In this document: positions 44,803 through 55,280 of the stretch, one piece after another
Numbering within the stretch: position 1 is the first letter of the stretch
Layout: the number at the start of each line of letters is the position of its first letter
Assembly: GCA_022710935.1 (NCBI GenBank)
Contig: JAKLFY010000016.1
Span: forward strand, 1-64,000
Reading direction: 5' to 3'
DNA from: Verrucomicrobiota bacterium
GTDB taxonomy: Bacteria; Verrucomicrobiota; Verrucomicrobiia; Limisphaerales; J093
Length of the DNA stretch: 64,000 nucleotides
The notes under the pieces: generated by a model
Told to the model about the DNA's origin: nothing
What the model saw: the letters and a program-made list of their open reading frames with translations, nothing else
Databases searched by the model: none
Program-made: the position numbers and the translations under genes

Positions 44803-45010
44803 TCAGGGTCCGGCTCGCAGCCGATAGAAGCTGGTTGCTCCGCTCATTGGCAACACATGCCGGTGCTCACGAACCCCCGGTAACTCCTGCCAGGAAGCGG
44901 GCCCGAAACCCGCGGAACTTTCGAGCTTCCAGCCCGGCAGTGCGAGTTTCCGAGGCGGGGCCAATTGCGGCCCGCTACCGTTGGCTTCGAGAACAACCAG
45001 GGCCGGGGTG
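44803..45010 (-). pseudogene. C-terminal fragment of a secreted Verrucomicrobia-type protein
   Basis: The frame ends [20 protein letters not shown] ... [12 protein letters not shown], the same 'LESS...W ... FYRL' C-terminal module seen in the large secreted protein at 30157-32652 (YQLE..D.L.PASW ... FYRL). Nothing upstream on the same strand supplies the rest. It is probably a truncated remnant, located just beyond the stop of the pseudopilin gene. Confidence 0.6.
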
Positions 45011-45028
45011 GGGGCCGAGTCTGGAAGT

Positions 45029-45919
45029 CTACGGATCGGTCTTCGAGGCCTCGGCCTTGTTGACGGTCCACGAACCGCCCATGGAATTGTCGTTGTTCCA
45101 CCGGCGGTGCCAGACGTCGTTGGCCGGATCGATGACCAGGTTGCGGATGGCGCTTTCGGCGTGTCCGTCGCAGAACATGACGACGGTGCGCTTGTTGTGG
45201 CGGTTCGAGGGCCACTCAGCCTGGGTGGTGGGGTCGATATTGCCGTCAAACAGTCCGTACCTGGGTTTGGCGCTGCTGCCGTCTCCCGGCTTGCTGTCGG
45301 CGAGCATGATCATCTCGGCGGGGTGTTTGACGGCGGCCTCGCCGACTTCATAGGCCGTGTTGTCGACGTCCCCCCCGAGGCCCTTGTCGCTGAACGCGGG
45401 GAAGGCGCCCCAGTCGTTGTAACCGATCGAGAAGAGGGCCGTCTCGCTCACGCCCCAGGGGTCGCGTCCGCTCCCGGTCATGTAGGGCGCGCCCAGGGAT
45501 CTGTTGATATTTGTGTCCCAGCGGCTGTCGGGTCTGGCGGAGGGGCAACTGAACACGGCGCGATTGGTGCCCATTTGGCTGAAGAGGCGCAGGGGCCAGA
45601 CGTAGCGGAAGCCGCCCGAGGCGAAGAGGCAGCCGGGATACTTGCCGTTTTCCTGGACGTACATGACGGTGGCGATTCCCAACTGGCGCATGTTGTTGAG
45701 GCAGGCCGTCATGTTGGCCTTGCTCTTGGCCCGGGCCAGGGCCGGCAGCAGCATGCCGGCGAGGATGGCGATGATGGCGATGACCACGAGCAACTCGATG
45801 AGCGTGAAGGCAAGGCCCCGACGGCAGCGCGGGTCGGGGGTGCCGGGGCAGGGTGCGGAAGGCGGGCCGGCGTGCGAAACACTGGAACGGCTCGGCAAGA
45901 TGGACGTAGCGGCGTTCAT
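45029..45919 (-). CDS. Prepilin-type pseudopilin with H-X9-DG signature
   Basis: Predicted 296 residues. The N-methylation motif [20 protein letters not shown] (class III-like start after a short basic leader) is followed by the LLPALARAK segment of G-type pseudopilins, and the C-terminal part carries the H-X9-DG pattern ([12 protein letters not shown]). The family (DUF1559/H-X9-DG) is abundant in Planctomycetota and Verrucomicrobiota. It is processed by a prepilin peptidase and assembled in a type II secretion or pseudopilus system. The gene diverges from leuS; the 123-bp gap between them should hold promoters for both. Confidence 0.9.
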   Translation of the reverse strand: MNAATSILPSRSSVSHAGPPSAPCPGTPDPRCRRGLAFTLIELLVVIAIIAILAGMLLPALARAKSKANMTACLNNMRQLGIATVMYVQENGKYPGCLFASGGFRYVWPLRLFSQMGTNRAVFSCPSARPDSRWDTNINRSLGAPYMTGSGRDPWGVSETALFSIGYNDWGAFPAFSDKGLGGDVDNTAYEVGEAAVKHPAEMIMLADSKPGDGSSAKPRYGLFDGNIDPTTQAEWPSNRHNKRTVVMFCDGHAESAIRNLVIDPANDVWHRRWNNDNSMGGSWTVNKAEASKTDP

Positions 45920-46042
45920 GATCGTCTCTTGTGTGAGTATTTGCTCGGCCCAGTTTACGGTGTTGGACGTGGCAGTTCCAGTGTTTTAAGCGGCAACTCC
46001 ACGATTGCCCTCGACGCGGGCTTTGCGCAATATCCGCGGCTT

Positions 46043-48946
46043 ATGTCGATGGTCCGCAGACAGTATCCGTTTCATCTCATCGAGCCCAGATGGCAGCGGT
46101 TCTGGGAAGAGCGACAGAGCTTCCGCGCGTGGAACCCCGGCGAGACGCTGCCGTCCGAACATCCTTTCGCCCGGCGGCATGGACTCGGGGGGCGCGTGTC
46201 GAGCGCGGAGGATTTGCCGCCCAAGTGCTTCATTCTGGACATGTTTCCGTATCCCTCGGGTGCGGGTCTGCACGTCGGCCATCCGGAAGGGTACACGGCC
46301 ACCGACATCCTTGCGCGGTACCGGCGGGCACAGGGCTGGCACGTGTTGCACCCGATGGGGTGGGACGCCTTCGGCCTGCCGGCCGAGCAGTATGCGATCA
46401 AGACCGGGCAGCATCCGCGAATCACATCGAAGCGGAACATCGCCACCTTCAAGCGCCAGATCCAGGCGCTCGGGTTCAGTTACGACTGGTCGCGGGAGGT
46501 GGACACGACCGACCCGGGTTATTTCCGGTGGACCCAGTGGATTTTCCTGCAGCTTTACAACAGCTATTTCGATCCCGAGTGGAACAAGGCGACCCCGATC
46601 GCGCTCCTCGAGGACGCGCTGTCGGATGCGCCGCGGCGGGAATCGGAGTGGCGCGGCAACCCCTTTCTGAGCGGCACGCACAAGGCGTGGGCCGAGATGC
46701 CGTCCGAACAGAAACCCAGGCTGAGGCGGCACCTTCTCGATCGCTGGCGTCTGGCCTACGTGGCTGAGGCCCCGGTGTGGTGGTGCGAGGCCCTGGGCAC
46801 CGTGTTGGCGAACGAGGATGTCGTGGACGGCAAGAGCGAGGTGGGCGGCCATCCGGTGGTGCGCCGGCCGATGCGCCAGTGGATGCTTCGGATCACGGCG
46901 TATGCCGAGCGGTTGTTGGCCGATCTGGACACCATTGACTGGAGCCCGTCGCTCAAAGACATGCAGCGAAACTGGATCGGGCGGAGCGACGGGGCCGAAA
47001 TCGACTTCGTCGTCGCCTCATCGGGCGGCGAGGCGCCGGGGGGCGCCGCTCGAATCCGCGTGTTTACGACACGTCCGGACACCTTGTTTGGCGCGACGTA
47101 CATGGTGTTGTCACCCGAGCACAAGCTGGTGGACAAGGTCACCACCCAGGCCCAGAGCGCGGCGGTGCTCGAGTACCAGGCCCGCACCGCCGCGAAGAGC
47201 GATCTGGATCGCACCGATTTGTCCAAGGAAAAGACCGGAGTGTTCACGGGCGGGCATGCCATCAACCCGGCGACCGCTCAGCGCATCCCGATCTGGATTG
47301 CCGACTACGTGCTGGCCAGCTACGGGACAGGCGCCATCATGGCCGTGCCCGCGCACGACACCCGCGATTACGAGTTTGCGCAGAAGTTCAATCTGCCGAT
47401 TGTCCAGGTGGTGGAACCTCCAGCCGGGACGGACTGGCGGGGGTATGTGGACGACGGCGTGGCTGTGAACTCGGAGGCGGGGGATTTGAGCTTGAATGGG
47501 CTTGCGACAGTTCAGGCCAAGGCGCGGATGACCGAGTGGCTCGAAGCGAAGGGGTTGGGCGTCCGGACGGTGAACTACAAGCTGCGCGATTGGCTCTTCA
47601 GCCGCCAGCGTTACTGGGGCGAGCCCTTCCCGATCCTCTGGAGGCAGGACGCTTCCGGCAACTGGTTCCACGAGGCCTTGCCCGAATCGGCGCTGCCTCT
47701 GCTCCCCCCGGCGTTGGACGACTACAAGCCGACTTCCGAAGGCGAGCCCCCGTTGGCTCGGGCCCGCGAGTGGGTTCACCTGGGTGAGGGCCTTCGGCGC
47801 GAAACCAACACGATGCCGCAGTGGGCGGGCAGTTGCTGGTATTACCTGCGCTTCCTGGACGCCCGCAACGACGCCGTGTTCGTGGGCCAGGCCGCGGAGC
47901 GATACTGGATGGGAACAAGCGACGGCAGGCCGCGGAGCGTGGATGCCAAATCCGGCACGGCCGTTCCCGGGTCGTCGCGCGCCGCTGCCGACGCCGCGCC
48001 GAGGCCCGGCGTGGACCTGTACGTGGGCGGCACGGAGCATGCTGTTTTGCATCTGCTTTACGCCCGTTTTTGGCACAAGGTGCTCTATGACCTGGGGCAT
48101 GTGTCGACGCCCGAGCCGTTCTATCGCCTGGTCAACCAGGGGCTCATCCTGGGCGAAGACGGCCAGAAGATGAGCAAGAGCCGGGGGAACGTCGTCAATC
48201 CGGACGCGATCCTGGACGAGTACGGGGCCGATGCGTTCCGTCTGTACGAGATGTTCATGGGGCCCCTTCAGGACAGCAAGCCCTGGAGCACCAAGGGCGT
48301 TGAAGGCGTCTACCGCTTCCTGGGACGCGTCTGGCGCCTGTTCGTTGACGAGCGCAGCGAGACCGAATTCGAGCAGAATTGCGCGGCCGAGCCCGGACGC
48401 GCCGCGGAGCACCTCGCCGCGATCCGTCTGAGCCCAAAGATCGAAGAGGCGGCGCCCGCGCCGGCCCAACTGAAGGCGCTGCACGCGTGCATTCAGAAGG
48501 TGACCGAGGATCTCGATGGACTGCGGTTCAACACCGCCATTTCGGCCATGATGGTGTTTGTGAACGAGGCGATGGCATGGCCCAACAGGCCGGTCTCGGT
48601 GTTGCGCGACCTCCTGATCCTGCTGCAGCCCTTTGCGCCGCATCTGGCCGAGGAACTCGCCTCGAGACTCCCGCCGGCGGGCGAGGGCGGGGCGCGGGGT
48701 TTGGACCTGGCCTATCAGCCGTGGCCCCGGTTCGATCCGGCGTTGTTGATCGAGGAGACGCTCGAGATTCCCGTGCAGGTGAACGGGAAACTCCGCGACG
48801 TGGTGCGGGTGGCCGCGACAGCGACAGCTCCGGAGTTCGAGCGGGCGGCCCTGGCGGCCCCCAAGGTGCGGCCGTTCCTCGAGGGCAAGACGGTCAAGAA
48901 AGTGATCGTCGTGCCGAAGAAGCTGGTGAATATTGCGCTGGGTTGA
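46043..48946 (+). CDS. leuS: Leucyl-tRNA synthetase
   Basis: Predicted 967 residues. Class Ia: HVGHPEGYT at residues 77-85 (HIGH) and KMSKSRGN around residue 709 (KMSKS). Editing domain and leucine-specific features are present. Compared with typical bacterial LeuRS there is a 33-residue insertion (47912-48010) between YWM and VDLYVGG in the catalytic domain, rich in Ser/Ala/Arg/Pro. Start is chosen at [17 protein letters not shown] (46043); the open frame upstream is antisense to the pseudopilin gene. It starts a run of plus-strand genes through 61112. Confidence 0.96.
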   Translation: MSMVRRQYPFHLIEPRWQRFWEERQSFRAWNPGETLPSEHPFARRHGLGGRVSSAEDLPPKCFILDMFPYPSGAGLHVGHPEGYTATDILARYRRAQGWHVLHPMGWDAFGLPAEQYAIKTGQHPRITSKRNIATFKRQIQALGFSYDWSREVDTTDPGYFRWTQWIFLQLYNSYFDPEWNKATPIALLEDALSDAPRRESEWRGNPFLSGTHKAWAEMPSEQKPRLRRHLLDRWRLAYVAEAPVWWCEALGTVLANEDVVDGKSEVGGHPVVRRPMRQWMLRITAYAERLLADLDTIDWSPSLKDMQRNWIGRSDGAEIDFVVASSGGEAPGGAARIRVFTTRPDTLFGATYMVLSPEHKLVDKVTTQAQSAAVLEYQARTAAKSDLDRTDLSKEKTGVFTGGHAINPATAQRIPIWIADYVLASYGTGAIMAVPAHDTRDYEFAQKFNLPIVQVVEPPAGTDWRGYVDDGVAVNSEAGDLSLNGLATVQAKARMTEWLEAKGLGVRTVNYKLRDWLFSRQRYWGEPFPILWRQDASGNWFHEALPESALPLLPPALDDYKPTSEGEPPLARAREWVHLGEGLRRETNTMPQWAGSCWYYLRFLDARNDAVFVGQAAERYWMGTSDGRPRSVDAKSGTAVPGSSRAAADAAPRPGVDLYVGGTEHAVLHLLYARFWHKVLYDLGHVSTPEPFYRLVNQGLILGEDGQKMSKSRGNVVNPDAILDEYGADAFRLYEMFMGPLQDSKPWSTKGVEGVYRFLGRVWRLFVDERSETEFEQNCAAEPGRAAEHLAAIRLSPKIEEAAPAPAQLKALHACIQKVTEDLDGLRFNTAISAMMVFVNEAMAWPNRPVSVLRDLLILLQPFAPHLAEELASRLPPAGEGGARGLDLAYQPWPRFDPALLIEETLEIPVQVNGKLRDVVRVAATATAPEFERAALAAPKVRPFLEGKTVKKVIVVPKKLVNIALG

Positions 48947-48950
48947 GACT

Positions 48951-49142
48951 GTGATTCATTTGACCAAACAAGAGCAGACCGTGCTGTGGGTGGTGCTGGC
49001 GCTGTTGCTGACCGGCCTGGCCGTGAAGACGTATCGCGCAAAATCCGCGGGCCAATCCCCGCCAAAGCCGGCCGCCATTCAGTCCGATTCCCCCCACAAC
49101 CCACCTGGCAGCGTTGGAGACTATGCGGACAGAGGACATTGA
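48951..49142 (+). CDS. Small single-helix membrane protein
   Basis: Predicted 63 residues with a GTG start 4 bp after leuS. Contains LTKQEQTVLWVVLALLLTGL and a Pro/Ser-rich tail. One predicted membrane helix. Overlaps the next gene by 20 bp. The function is unknown. Confidence 0.55.
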   Translation: MIHLTKQEQTVLWVVLALLLTGLAVKTYRAKSAGQSPPKPAAIQSDSPHNPPGSVGDYADRGH

Positions 49143-49539
49143 CGAGATCCTGGATCGGGTGACCGCGGCGGACCCGCGCTATCGGCCGGAGGCCTATCAC
49201 TTCCTGCGCGAGGCGTTGGACTATACCCAGCGGGCCATCAGCAAATCGAATCGGGGCAAGCTGCGGCACATCACCGGGCAGGAGTTGCTGGCGGGCATCC
49301 GGGCCTATGCCCTGGCGCAATACGGGCCGATGGCCCTGACCCTGTTCCACGAGTGGGGCGTGCGCTCGTGCGCCGATTTCGGCGAATTGGTATTCAACCT
49401 GGTCGACCAGAACGTCCTCGGGAAGACCGAGACGGACAGCCGGGCGGATTTTCAGGATGGCTACGATTTTGAAGAGGCGTTCCTCAAGCCGTTCCGTCCC
49501 CGCTCGCGTCCGAACTCCCGCGTTTCGCCGCGGTCGTAA
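49123..49539 (+). CDS. Verrucomicrobia/Planctomycetes-restricted small protein (TIGR04138-like)
   Basis: Predicted 138 residues starting MRTEDIDEILDRVTAADPRY. The features EAYHFLREALDYTQRAI, HITGQELLAGIRAYALAQYG, MALTLFHEWGVRSCADFGEL and VFNLVDQNVLGKTETD are those of the lineage-restricted family known as Minf_1886-like/TIGR04138. No function is established. The ATG at 49123 is preceded by GGAGA. It overlaps the preceding gene by 20 bp and is followed 24 bp later by the M16 peptidase, so it may be co-expressed. Confidence 0.85.
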   Translation: MRTEDIDEILDRVTAADPRYRPEAYHFLREALDYTQRAISKSNRGKLRHITGQELLAGIRAYALAQYGPMALTLFHEWGVRSCADFGELVFNLVDQNVLGKTETDSRADFQDGYDFEEAFLKPFRPRSRPNSRVSPRS

Positions 49540-49563
49540 GGCGACCGCGCCGCTCCTCATGAC

Positions 49564-52149
49564 ATGACAGGACCTGTTCATCCTTTTCGTCCGTCTCCGG
49601 AGCCCGCGCTCGAGATTCCCCTGCTGCCGGATGGCGTCCGACTGCGGACGTTGTCCAACGGGCTGGTGGTGATCGTGCGCGAGGATTTCAGCGCCCCCGT
49701 GGTGGCGGCGCAGGCCTGGTGCAAGGCCGGCAGCATCGACGAGGGCCGATGGCTGGGCGCGGGGCTGTCGCACGTGCTCGAGCACATGCTTTTCAAGGGG
49801 ACCGCCACTCGGCAGGTGGGGCGGATCGACCAGGAAGTGCAGGCCGCGGGCGGCAGTCTCAATGCGTTCACGTCTTTCGACCGAACGGTCTACTGGATCA
49901 ACACGCCCGACAGCGGGTCGACCGTCGCGCTCGAGATTCTGTGCGACATCATGCAGAACGCCAGCCTGCCCGGGGGCGAACTCGATAAGGAGATGGAGGT
50001 CATCCGGCGCGAGATGGACATGTGCCATGACGATCCGGGCCGGCGCGCGAGCCAGCGGCTGTTCGAGACGGCGTATACGCATAGCCCGTACCGCTACACG
50101 GTGATTGGCTACCCCGACATCTTCAGCCGCCTCCAACGCGATGATGTGGTTGCCTACTACCGCGAGAAGTACGTGCCGAACAATCTCTTTCTCGTGGTGG
50201 TCGGCGCGGTCGAGGCCGACGCGGTCTTCAGCCGGGTCGAGGCCGGTTTCGCGGCGTCCAAGGCCCGGCCTCTTCCCGTCGCGCCGTTCCCGGTCGAGCC
50301 GCGGCAGGTGGCGCCGCGCGAGGCGATCGAGGAGGCGCCGATCGAACTGGGCCATGCGCATTGGAGCTGGCATATCCCCGATGTCCGCCATCCGGATGTG
50401 CCGCTCCTGGATGTCCTGGCGACTCTCTTGGGCAGCGGGCGCAGTTCCCGGTTGTTCCAGGCGGTGCGGGAGTGCCGGGGCCTGGTCACGTCGGTCGACG
50501 CCTGGACCTACAGCCCGGGCCAGGCCGGGCTGCTGGGCGTCAGCGCCACGGTCGAAGGCGCCAAGTTCGCGGCGGCGCGCGAGGCGGTCCTGAGCGAGAT
50601 CGAGCGGGTGTGCGGCGAGGAGGTCAGCGAGGCCGAGCTGGCCAAGGCGGTCAAGCAATTCACCGCGGCGTTCCTGGCGACGCGCAAGACGATGCAGGGC
50701 CAGGCCCAGGATCTGGGTGGAAACTGGATTGCGACGGGCGATTTGAGTTTTTCGGAGCGTTACCTGCGCGCGGTGAAGGGGGCGACCCCGAGCGACTTGC
50801 GCCGGGTGGCGCGCGCCTATCTGACGACCGAGAACCGCTCCCAATACGCCCTGCTGCCTGTTTGCGCCAGGAGTGCGCCGGCGGGCGCCATCGTCCGGCG
50901 CGAGGCCGCGCCGGTGCGGCCGTTCACCCTGGGCAACGGACTGCGTCTGCTGGTCAAGGAGGATCGCCGCCTGCCGTTTGTCGAGATCCGCATGGTTCTG
51001 GGCGGCGGGGTTCTGGCGGAGACGCCGGCTCAGAACGGCATCACCCAGTTGTTCGCGCGCATGCTCATGCAGGGGACCGAACTGCGCGACGCCGTCCGCG
51101 TGGCCAGTGAGATCGAGTCGGTCGGCGGCCATCTCGACACGTACGGCGGCCACAACAGTTTCGGGGTCACGGCGGAGGTGCTGCGGGAGGATTTGGCCCT
51201 GGGACTCGAACTGACGGCCGATGTGCTGTTGCGTCCGGCGCTGCCTCTCGATGCCCTGGAACGGGAACGCCAAAACCAGATCGCCGCGATCCGGGCTCGC
51301 GGAGATCACGTGCTCCAGAGCGCGTTTCGCGCGATGCGGCGGGCGCTGTTTGGCGTGCAGGGATACGGCCTCGACCTGCTCGGCGAAGAGGAAAGCGTGG
51401 GGCGACTCGGTGTCGAGCAGTTGCGGGACTTTCACCGGCGCCTGGCGGCGCCCCGCAATGCGGTGTTGGCTGTGTACGGCGACATCGATGCCGGGGAGGT
51501 CCGGGCGCGGGTTGAAGGGGTGCTCGGGCCGTGGACCGGCGAAGGACCGGATCCGACTGTGTCCCGGGGGGCGCCCGAAGCGCTGGGCGCGGCGCCGGCG
51601 CGCGTCGAGGAGATCCGCGACAAGAAGCAGGCCGTGGTGGTGACGTCTTTTCCCGGGGGCACGCTGTTTGATGCGGAGCGATTTGCGCTCGAAGTGTTGC
51701 AGGAGGTCTGCAGCGACCTGGGATCGCGGCTTTTTATGCGCATCCGAGAGAAGCTCGGTCTGGCCTACTATGTGGGCGCCCAGAACTTCCTCGGGCTGGC
51801 GCCGGGCTACTTCGCCTTCTATGCGGGCACCGCGCCCGACGCAGCCGCTCGCGTCGAGGCTGAACTCCTGGACGAAGCGGCCCTGCTACGCGCCGAAGGG
51901 GTGTCCGAGGACGAACTCGATCGGGCCAAGGCGAAGATCATCGGCCAGAAAAAGATTGCGCGTCAGGATCTGGGCGGGTGCGCCCTGGCGGCTGCGCTGG
52001 ATGAGCTGTTCGGGCTGGGCTACGCCTATGGCGACACGGAGGACGCGCAGTTCGAGGCCGTGACTCGAGAGCAGGTGCAGGCGGCGGCCGTGCGACATCT
52101 CACCCCGGATCGGCACGTCATCGCCGTTGTCAGACCCAACGGAGCGTGA
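49564..52149 (+). CDS. M16 family zinc metallopeptidase (double-domain)
   Basis: Predicted 861 residues with two M16 halves. First half has the inverted zinc motif H-x-x-E-H: HVLEHMLFKG (His70, Glu73, His74) with a downstream Glu in KEMEVIRREM. The second half starts near 430 (FTLGNGLRLLVKEDRRLPFV) and lacks the motif, as normal for the non-catalytic half of mitochondrial-type/PqqL-like proteases. No signal peptide is evident. Likely degrades short peptides. Located 12 bp upstream of the MlaE-like gene, suggesting co-transcription. Confidence 0.9.
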   Translation: MTGPVHPFRPSPEPALEIPLLPDGVRLRTLSNGLVVIVREDFSAPVVAAQAWCKAGSIDEGRWLGAGLSHVLEHMLFKGTATRQVGRIDQEVQAAGGSLNAFTSFDRTVYWINTPDSGSTVALEILCDIMQNASLPGGELDKEMEVIRREMDMCHDDPGRRASQRLFETAYTHSPYRYTVIGYPDIFSRLQRDDVVAYYREKYVPNNLFLVVVGAVEADAVFSRVEAGFAASKARPLPVAPFPVEPRQVAPREAIEEAPIELGHAHWSWHIPDVRHPDVPLLDVLATLLGSGRSSRLFQAVRECRGLVTSVDAWTYSPGQAGLLGVSATVEGAKFAAAREAVLSEIERVCGEEVSEAELAKAVKQFTAAFLATRKTMQGQAQDLGGNWIATGDLSFSERYLRAVKGATPSDLRRVARAYLTTENRSQYALLPVCARSAPAGAIVRREAAPVRPFTLGNGLRLLVKEDRRLPFVEIRMVLGGGVLAETPAQNGITQLFARMLMQGTELRDAVRVASEIESVGGHLDTYGGHNSFGVTAEVLREDLALGLELTADVLLRPALPLDALERERQNQIAAIRARGDHVLQSAFRAMRRALFGVQGYGLDLLGEEESVGRLGVEQLRDFHRRLAAPRNAVLAVYGDIDAGEVRARVEGVLGPWTGEGPDPTVSRGAPEALGAAPARVEEIRDKKQAVVVTSFPGGTLFDAERFALEVLQEVCSDLGSRLFMRIREKLGLAYYVGAQNFLGLAPGYFAFYAGTAPDAAARVEAELLDEAALLRAEGVSEDELDRAKAKIIGQKKIARQDLGGCALAAALDELFGLGYAYGDTEDAQFEAVTREQVQAAAVRHLTPDRHVIAVVRPNGA

Positions 52150-52161
52150 GAGTGCGGGACG

Positions 52162-53328
52162 ATGGAATCCCACGGCCATTCTCCATTGCGCGCGGATGGG
52201 CCGAGCCCGGCGCGTCTGGACGTGGAGGCCTCGGGGGACGGGAGTCTGGTGGTCCGGCTTTCCGGCGACTGGCTTCTGGGGTCGGGCGTGCCGGCTTTGA
52301 CCGAAGTCGAACGGTCGCTCCGTTCGGGCTCGGCGCGGCGATTGGAGTTCGAGGCGGCGGCGTTGGGGCGGTGGAACAGCGCATTGATGGTCTTTCTGTC
52401 GAAGTGCGCGGACCTGTGCCGGGACTGCGGGGTCGAGATGGGCACGTCGGGCTTGCCACCGGGCGCGGCCAATCTGCTGCGGCTGGCCCGGACGGCTGCC
52501 GACAAACAGGCGCCTGCGTCTGGGGCGCTCTCTGCGACCTGGCTTGAGCGTGTGGGCGGGAGGGTGCTGGCGTTCGCGGGCGGCGCGGGTGGTTTTCTGA
52601 CATTCCTGGGCGAATGCGTGGTGGCCTTGTTTCGATTGTTGCGCGGGCGGGCGCAGTTCAGGTGGACGGACACGTTCCTGGTCATGCAGGAGTGCGGTCC
52701 CCAGGCCCTGGGCATTGTCGCCCTGATCAACTTCATCGTCGGGCTGATCCTTGCGTTCGTCGGCACTCTGCAACTGGCGCGGTTCGGCGCCACGATCTAC
52801 AGCGCCGATCTCGTGGCCATTGCGACGGTCCGGGAGATGGCATGCCTGATGACCGGTGTCATCATGTGCGGGCGCACCGGCGCAGCCTTCGCCGCGCAGT
52901 TGGGGACCATGCGGGTGAATCAGGAAATCGACGCGTTTCAGGCCTGCGGGATTTCGCCGATCGAGTTTCTGGTCCTGCCGCGGCTGATGGCTTTGATCCT
53001 GATGATGCCGCTGCTGTGCGTGTTCGCCGCTGCGATTGCGATTGCCGGCGGCTTCGCGGTATCGACACTGATGCTCGACGTGGCGCCGACCGTTTACGTG
53101 CGCCGGACGATCGACGCTGTGACCCTCGTCTCGTTTCTGCTGGGGATTGGGAAGGGGACGATCTTCGGCGTGCTGGTGGCGTTGACCGGATGCCACCGCG
53201 GCATTCAGTGCGGGACCAATGCGGCCGCGGTCGGGCGGGCCACCACGACGGCCGTGGTCACCGGCATCACGGCGATTATTGTGTCGGACGGCGTGTTTGC
53301 GGTGGTCTGCAGCGCCCTGAACATCTAG
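52162..53328 (+). CDS. mlaE: MlaE-type lipid transport permease with N-terminal STAS domain
   Basis: Predicted 388 residues. The first ~110 residues resemble a STAS domain (LDVEASGDGSLVVRLSGDWL ...) as found at the N-terminus of MlaE in some phyla. The permease follows with FVGTLQLARFGATIYSADLV, IATVREMACLMTGVIMCGRT and AAAIAIAGGF. It forms the membrane channel of a Mla/Pqi-like ABC transporter that moves phospholipids between membranes. The next gene (ATPase) starts 18 bp after its stop. Confidence 0.9.
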   Translation: MESHGHSPLRADGPSPARLDVEASGDGSLVVRLSGDWLLGSGVPALTEVERSLRSGSARRLEFEAAALGRWNSALMVFLSKCADLCRDCGVEMGTSGLPPGAANLLRLARTAADKQAPASGALSATWLERVGGRVLAFAGGAGGFLTFLGECVVALFRLLRGRAQFRWTDTFLVMQECGPQALGIVALINFIVGLILAFVGTLQLARFGATIYSADLVAIATVREMACLMTGVIMCGRTGAAFAAQLGTMRVNQEIDAFQACGISPIEFLVLPRLMALILMMPLLCVFAAAIAIAGGFAVSTLMLDVAPTVYVRRTIDAVTLVSFLLGIGKGTIFGVLVALTGCHRGIQCGTNAAAVGRATTTAVVTGITAIIVSDGVFAVVCSALNI

Positions 53329-53346
53329 TGCGTCGACTCGGAAGTC

Positions 53347-54219
53347 ATGAAACAACAACGACCAGACCGTGGCTCGCTCAGCACTCGTCCCGTGACACCG
53401 CCTGCGAATATGCCCGCGCGCTTCGACAAGATCGAGATCCGGGATGTCACGCTCGCCTACGGCTCGTTTGTGGTGCTGCGCGACATCCGGGCGCGGATCC
53501 GGCCGGGCGCGGTGTTCGTGATCATGGGGGGCAGCGGCTGCGGCAAGAGCACGCTCTTGCGGGCCCTGATCGGGCTGCGTGCGCCGACTGACGGCGAGGT
53601 TCTTTACGACGGCATCCCGTTCTGGGGCTCCGGATCCGAAGCCCGGCAGGAGCGGCTGCGGTCGTTTGGCGTGTTGTTCCAGAATGGCGCACTCTGGAGT
53701 TCGATGACCTTGGCCGAGAACATCGGGCTGGTGCTGGGTGAGTTCACCGACCTGACGCCCGCCGAGATCCGGGACGTCTCCCGGCTCAAGTTGTCCCTGG
53801 TGGGGCTGCGCGGCTTCGAGGACTTTTATCCGTCTGAAGTGTCCGGCGGCATGGCCAAACGCGCCGGTCTGGCGCGCGCCCTCGCTTTGGATCCGGACAT
53901 CCTCTTTCTCGACGAGCCCTCCGCCGGGCTCGATCCGATCACGTCCCGGAACCTGGACGAGCTGGTTCTGCAGTTGCGCGACAGCCTGGGGGCGACCTTT
54001 GTGGTCGTGACGCACGAACTCGCCAGCATCTTCGCCATCGCCGACGAATGCCTTTTCCTGGACGGGTCCACACGCACGATGCGCGCGCAGGGATCGCCGC
54101 GCGCGTTGTTGGAGACAACGGACGATCCGGCGGTGCGCGCCTTTCTCACGCGCGGCGCGTCCGGCGCCGAGGCAGCCGGACCGGCGCACGCGGTCTCCGG
54201 CAACCTGTTGACGGCATGA
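53347..54219 (+). CDS. mlaF: MlaF-type ABC transporter ATPase
   Basis: Predicted 290 residues. Walker A GGSGCGKST (residues 61-69), signature VSGGMAKRAGLARAL, Walker B DILFLDEPSAGLDPI, and a downstream switch His (VTHELASIF). The N-terminal ~25 residues are extra. It energises the MlaE-like permease. The stop overlaps the MCE gene start by 4 bp. Confidence 0.92.
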   Translation: MKQQRPDRGSLSTRPVTPPANMPARFDKIEIRDVTLAYGSFVVLRDIRARIRPGAVFVIMGGSGCGKSTLLRALIGLRAPTDGEVLYDGIPFWGSGSEARQERLRSFGVLFQNGALWSSMTLAENIGLVLGEFTDLTPAEIRDVSRLKLSLVGLRGFEDFYPSEVSGGMAKRAGLARALALDPDILFLDEPSAGLDPITSRNLDELVLQLRDSLGATFVVVTHELASIFAIADECLFLDGSTRTMRAQGSPRALLETTDDPAVRAFLTRGASGAEAAGPAHAVSGNLLTA

Positions 54220-55223
54220 GCACTCGAGTCAAACCGGCCACCATCGGGGTCTTCGTCGTCTGCGGCTTGGCGCTCGCAGTGGCGGGAATCGTCTTGTTCA
54301 GCTCCTCGAGATGGTTTTCGCGCACCGAGGAATGCATCGCCTATTTCGACGGTTCGCTCAACGGACTGGACAACGGGGCGCCGGTTAAGTACCGCGGTGT
54401 GCCGATCGGATACGTCAAACGGGTGATGGTCCGGTACAACCAGGCGCCGTCCGACAACGCCATGCCTGTGCTCATGGAAATCCACGAGCGGCTGATTGTC
54501 GACCGCCTCGGCCCGGAGGCCGCCGCGCATGTCCCGTCGGGACTCTTCGCGTGGTTGACCGAGAACACCCGGGCCACGCTCGAAGCCGAGAGCCTCCTGA
54601 CCGGCGTGCTCTACGTGAATATCGAGGCCAAGTCCAATCCCGCCGCGCCCGTCTTCCACCAACTCGACGAGATCTACCCGGAGATTCCGACCGAACCGAC
54701 CCGAATCCAGCAAATCCTCGCCCAGTTGACGAAGGTCGATCTGGCCGGCCTGACCGATCGCCTCACGGCTCTCATCACCCGCCTGGACAGCAAGGTGGGG
54801 GAGATCAAGACCGCGGAGATGAGCGATGGACTGACCAACCTGATCGCGTCGCTCGATGGACTCATCCGTTCGCCGGAACTCACGAACACCCTCGAGTCGG
54901 CGCGTGCGACTCTGGACGAATACCGGTCTGTCGGGAAGAGGGTGGGCGCCCGTGTTGACCCGTTGGCCGATGGCCTTCACGAGACGCTCGCACAGGCGCG
55001 GGAAACACTGGTCGAGATCCAAGGCGCCGCCGCGAATCTCGAGACGGTCCTGGGCGGCAACGCCCCGCTCTGGCATGACCTTGGTCTCACGCTCGACCAA
55101 CTGGCGACCGCAGCCCAGTCGATTTCCGCGCTGGCCGATTTCTTAAAGGCCCATCCAAACGCCCTCATCAGCGGGCGCCGCACTCTTCGAGGCTCTCTCG
55201 ATCGCGGGAGAGCCGCGGATTGA
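54216..55223 (+). CDS. MCE-domain (MlaD/PqiB-like) lipid-binding protein
   Basis: Predicted 335 residues: a short cytoplasmic tail, an N-terminal membrane helix (ATIGVFVVCGLALAVAGIVLF) and a MCE domain around NGLDNGAPVKYRGVPIGYVK, which binds lipid in a hexameric ring. A long helical C-terminal part follows, unlike the short MlaD. It bridges inner-membrane permease and outer membrane. Encoded between the ATPase and the lipoprotein, confirming an MCE transport operon. Confidence 0.88.
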   Translation: MSTRVKPATIGVFVVCGLALAVAGIVLFSSSRWFSRTEECIAYFDGSLNGLDNGAPVKYRGVPIGYVKRVMVRYNQAPSDNAMPVLMEIHERLIVDRLGPEAAAHVPSGLFAWLTENTRATLEAESLLTGVLYVNIEAKSNPAAPVFHQLDEIYPEIPTEPTRIQQILAQLTKVDLAGLTDRLTALITRLDSKVGEIKTAEMSDGLTNLIASLDGLIRSPELTNTLESARATLDEYRSVGKRVGARVDPLADGLHETLAQARETLVEIQGAAANLETVLGGNAPLWHDLGLTLDQLATAAQSISALADFLKAHPNALISGRRTLRGSLDRGRAAD

Positions 55224-55280
55224 CCGCGGAACTCCCCCCTCCGAAACTGGTCCCTCCGAGAACCCCATGGTCCCGTGCAC

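Noticed and set aside
44981-46042. N-terminal extension of leuS
   Set aside because: It is antisense to the pseudopilin gene, which has a complete prepilin motif and H-X9-DG.
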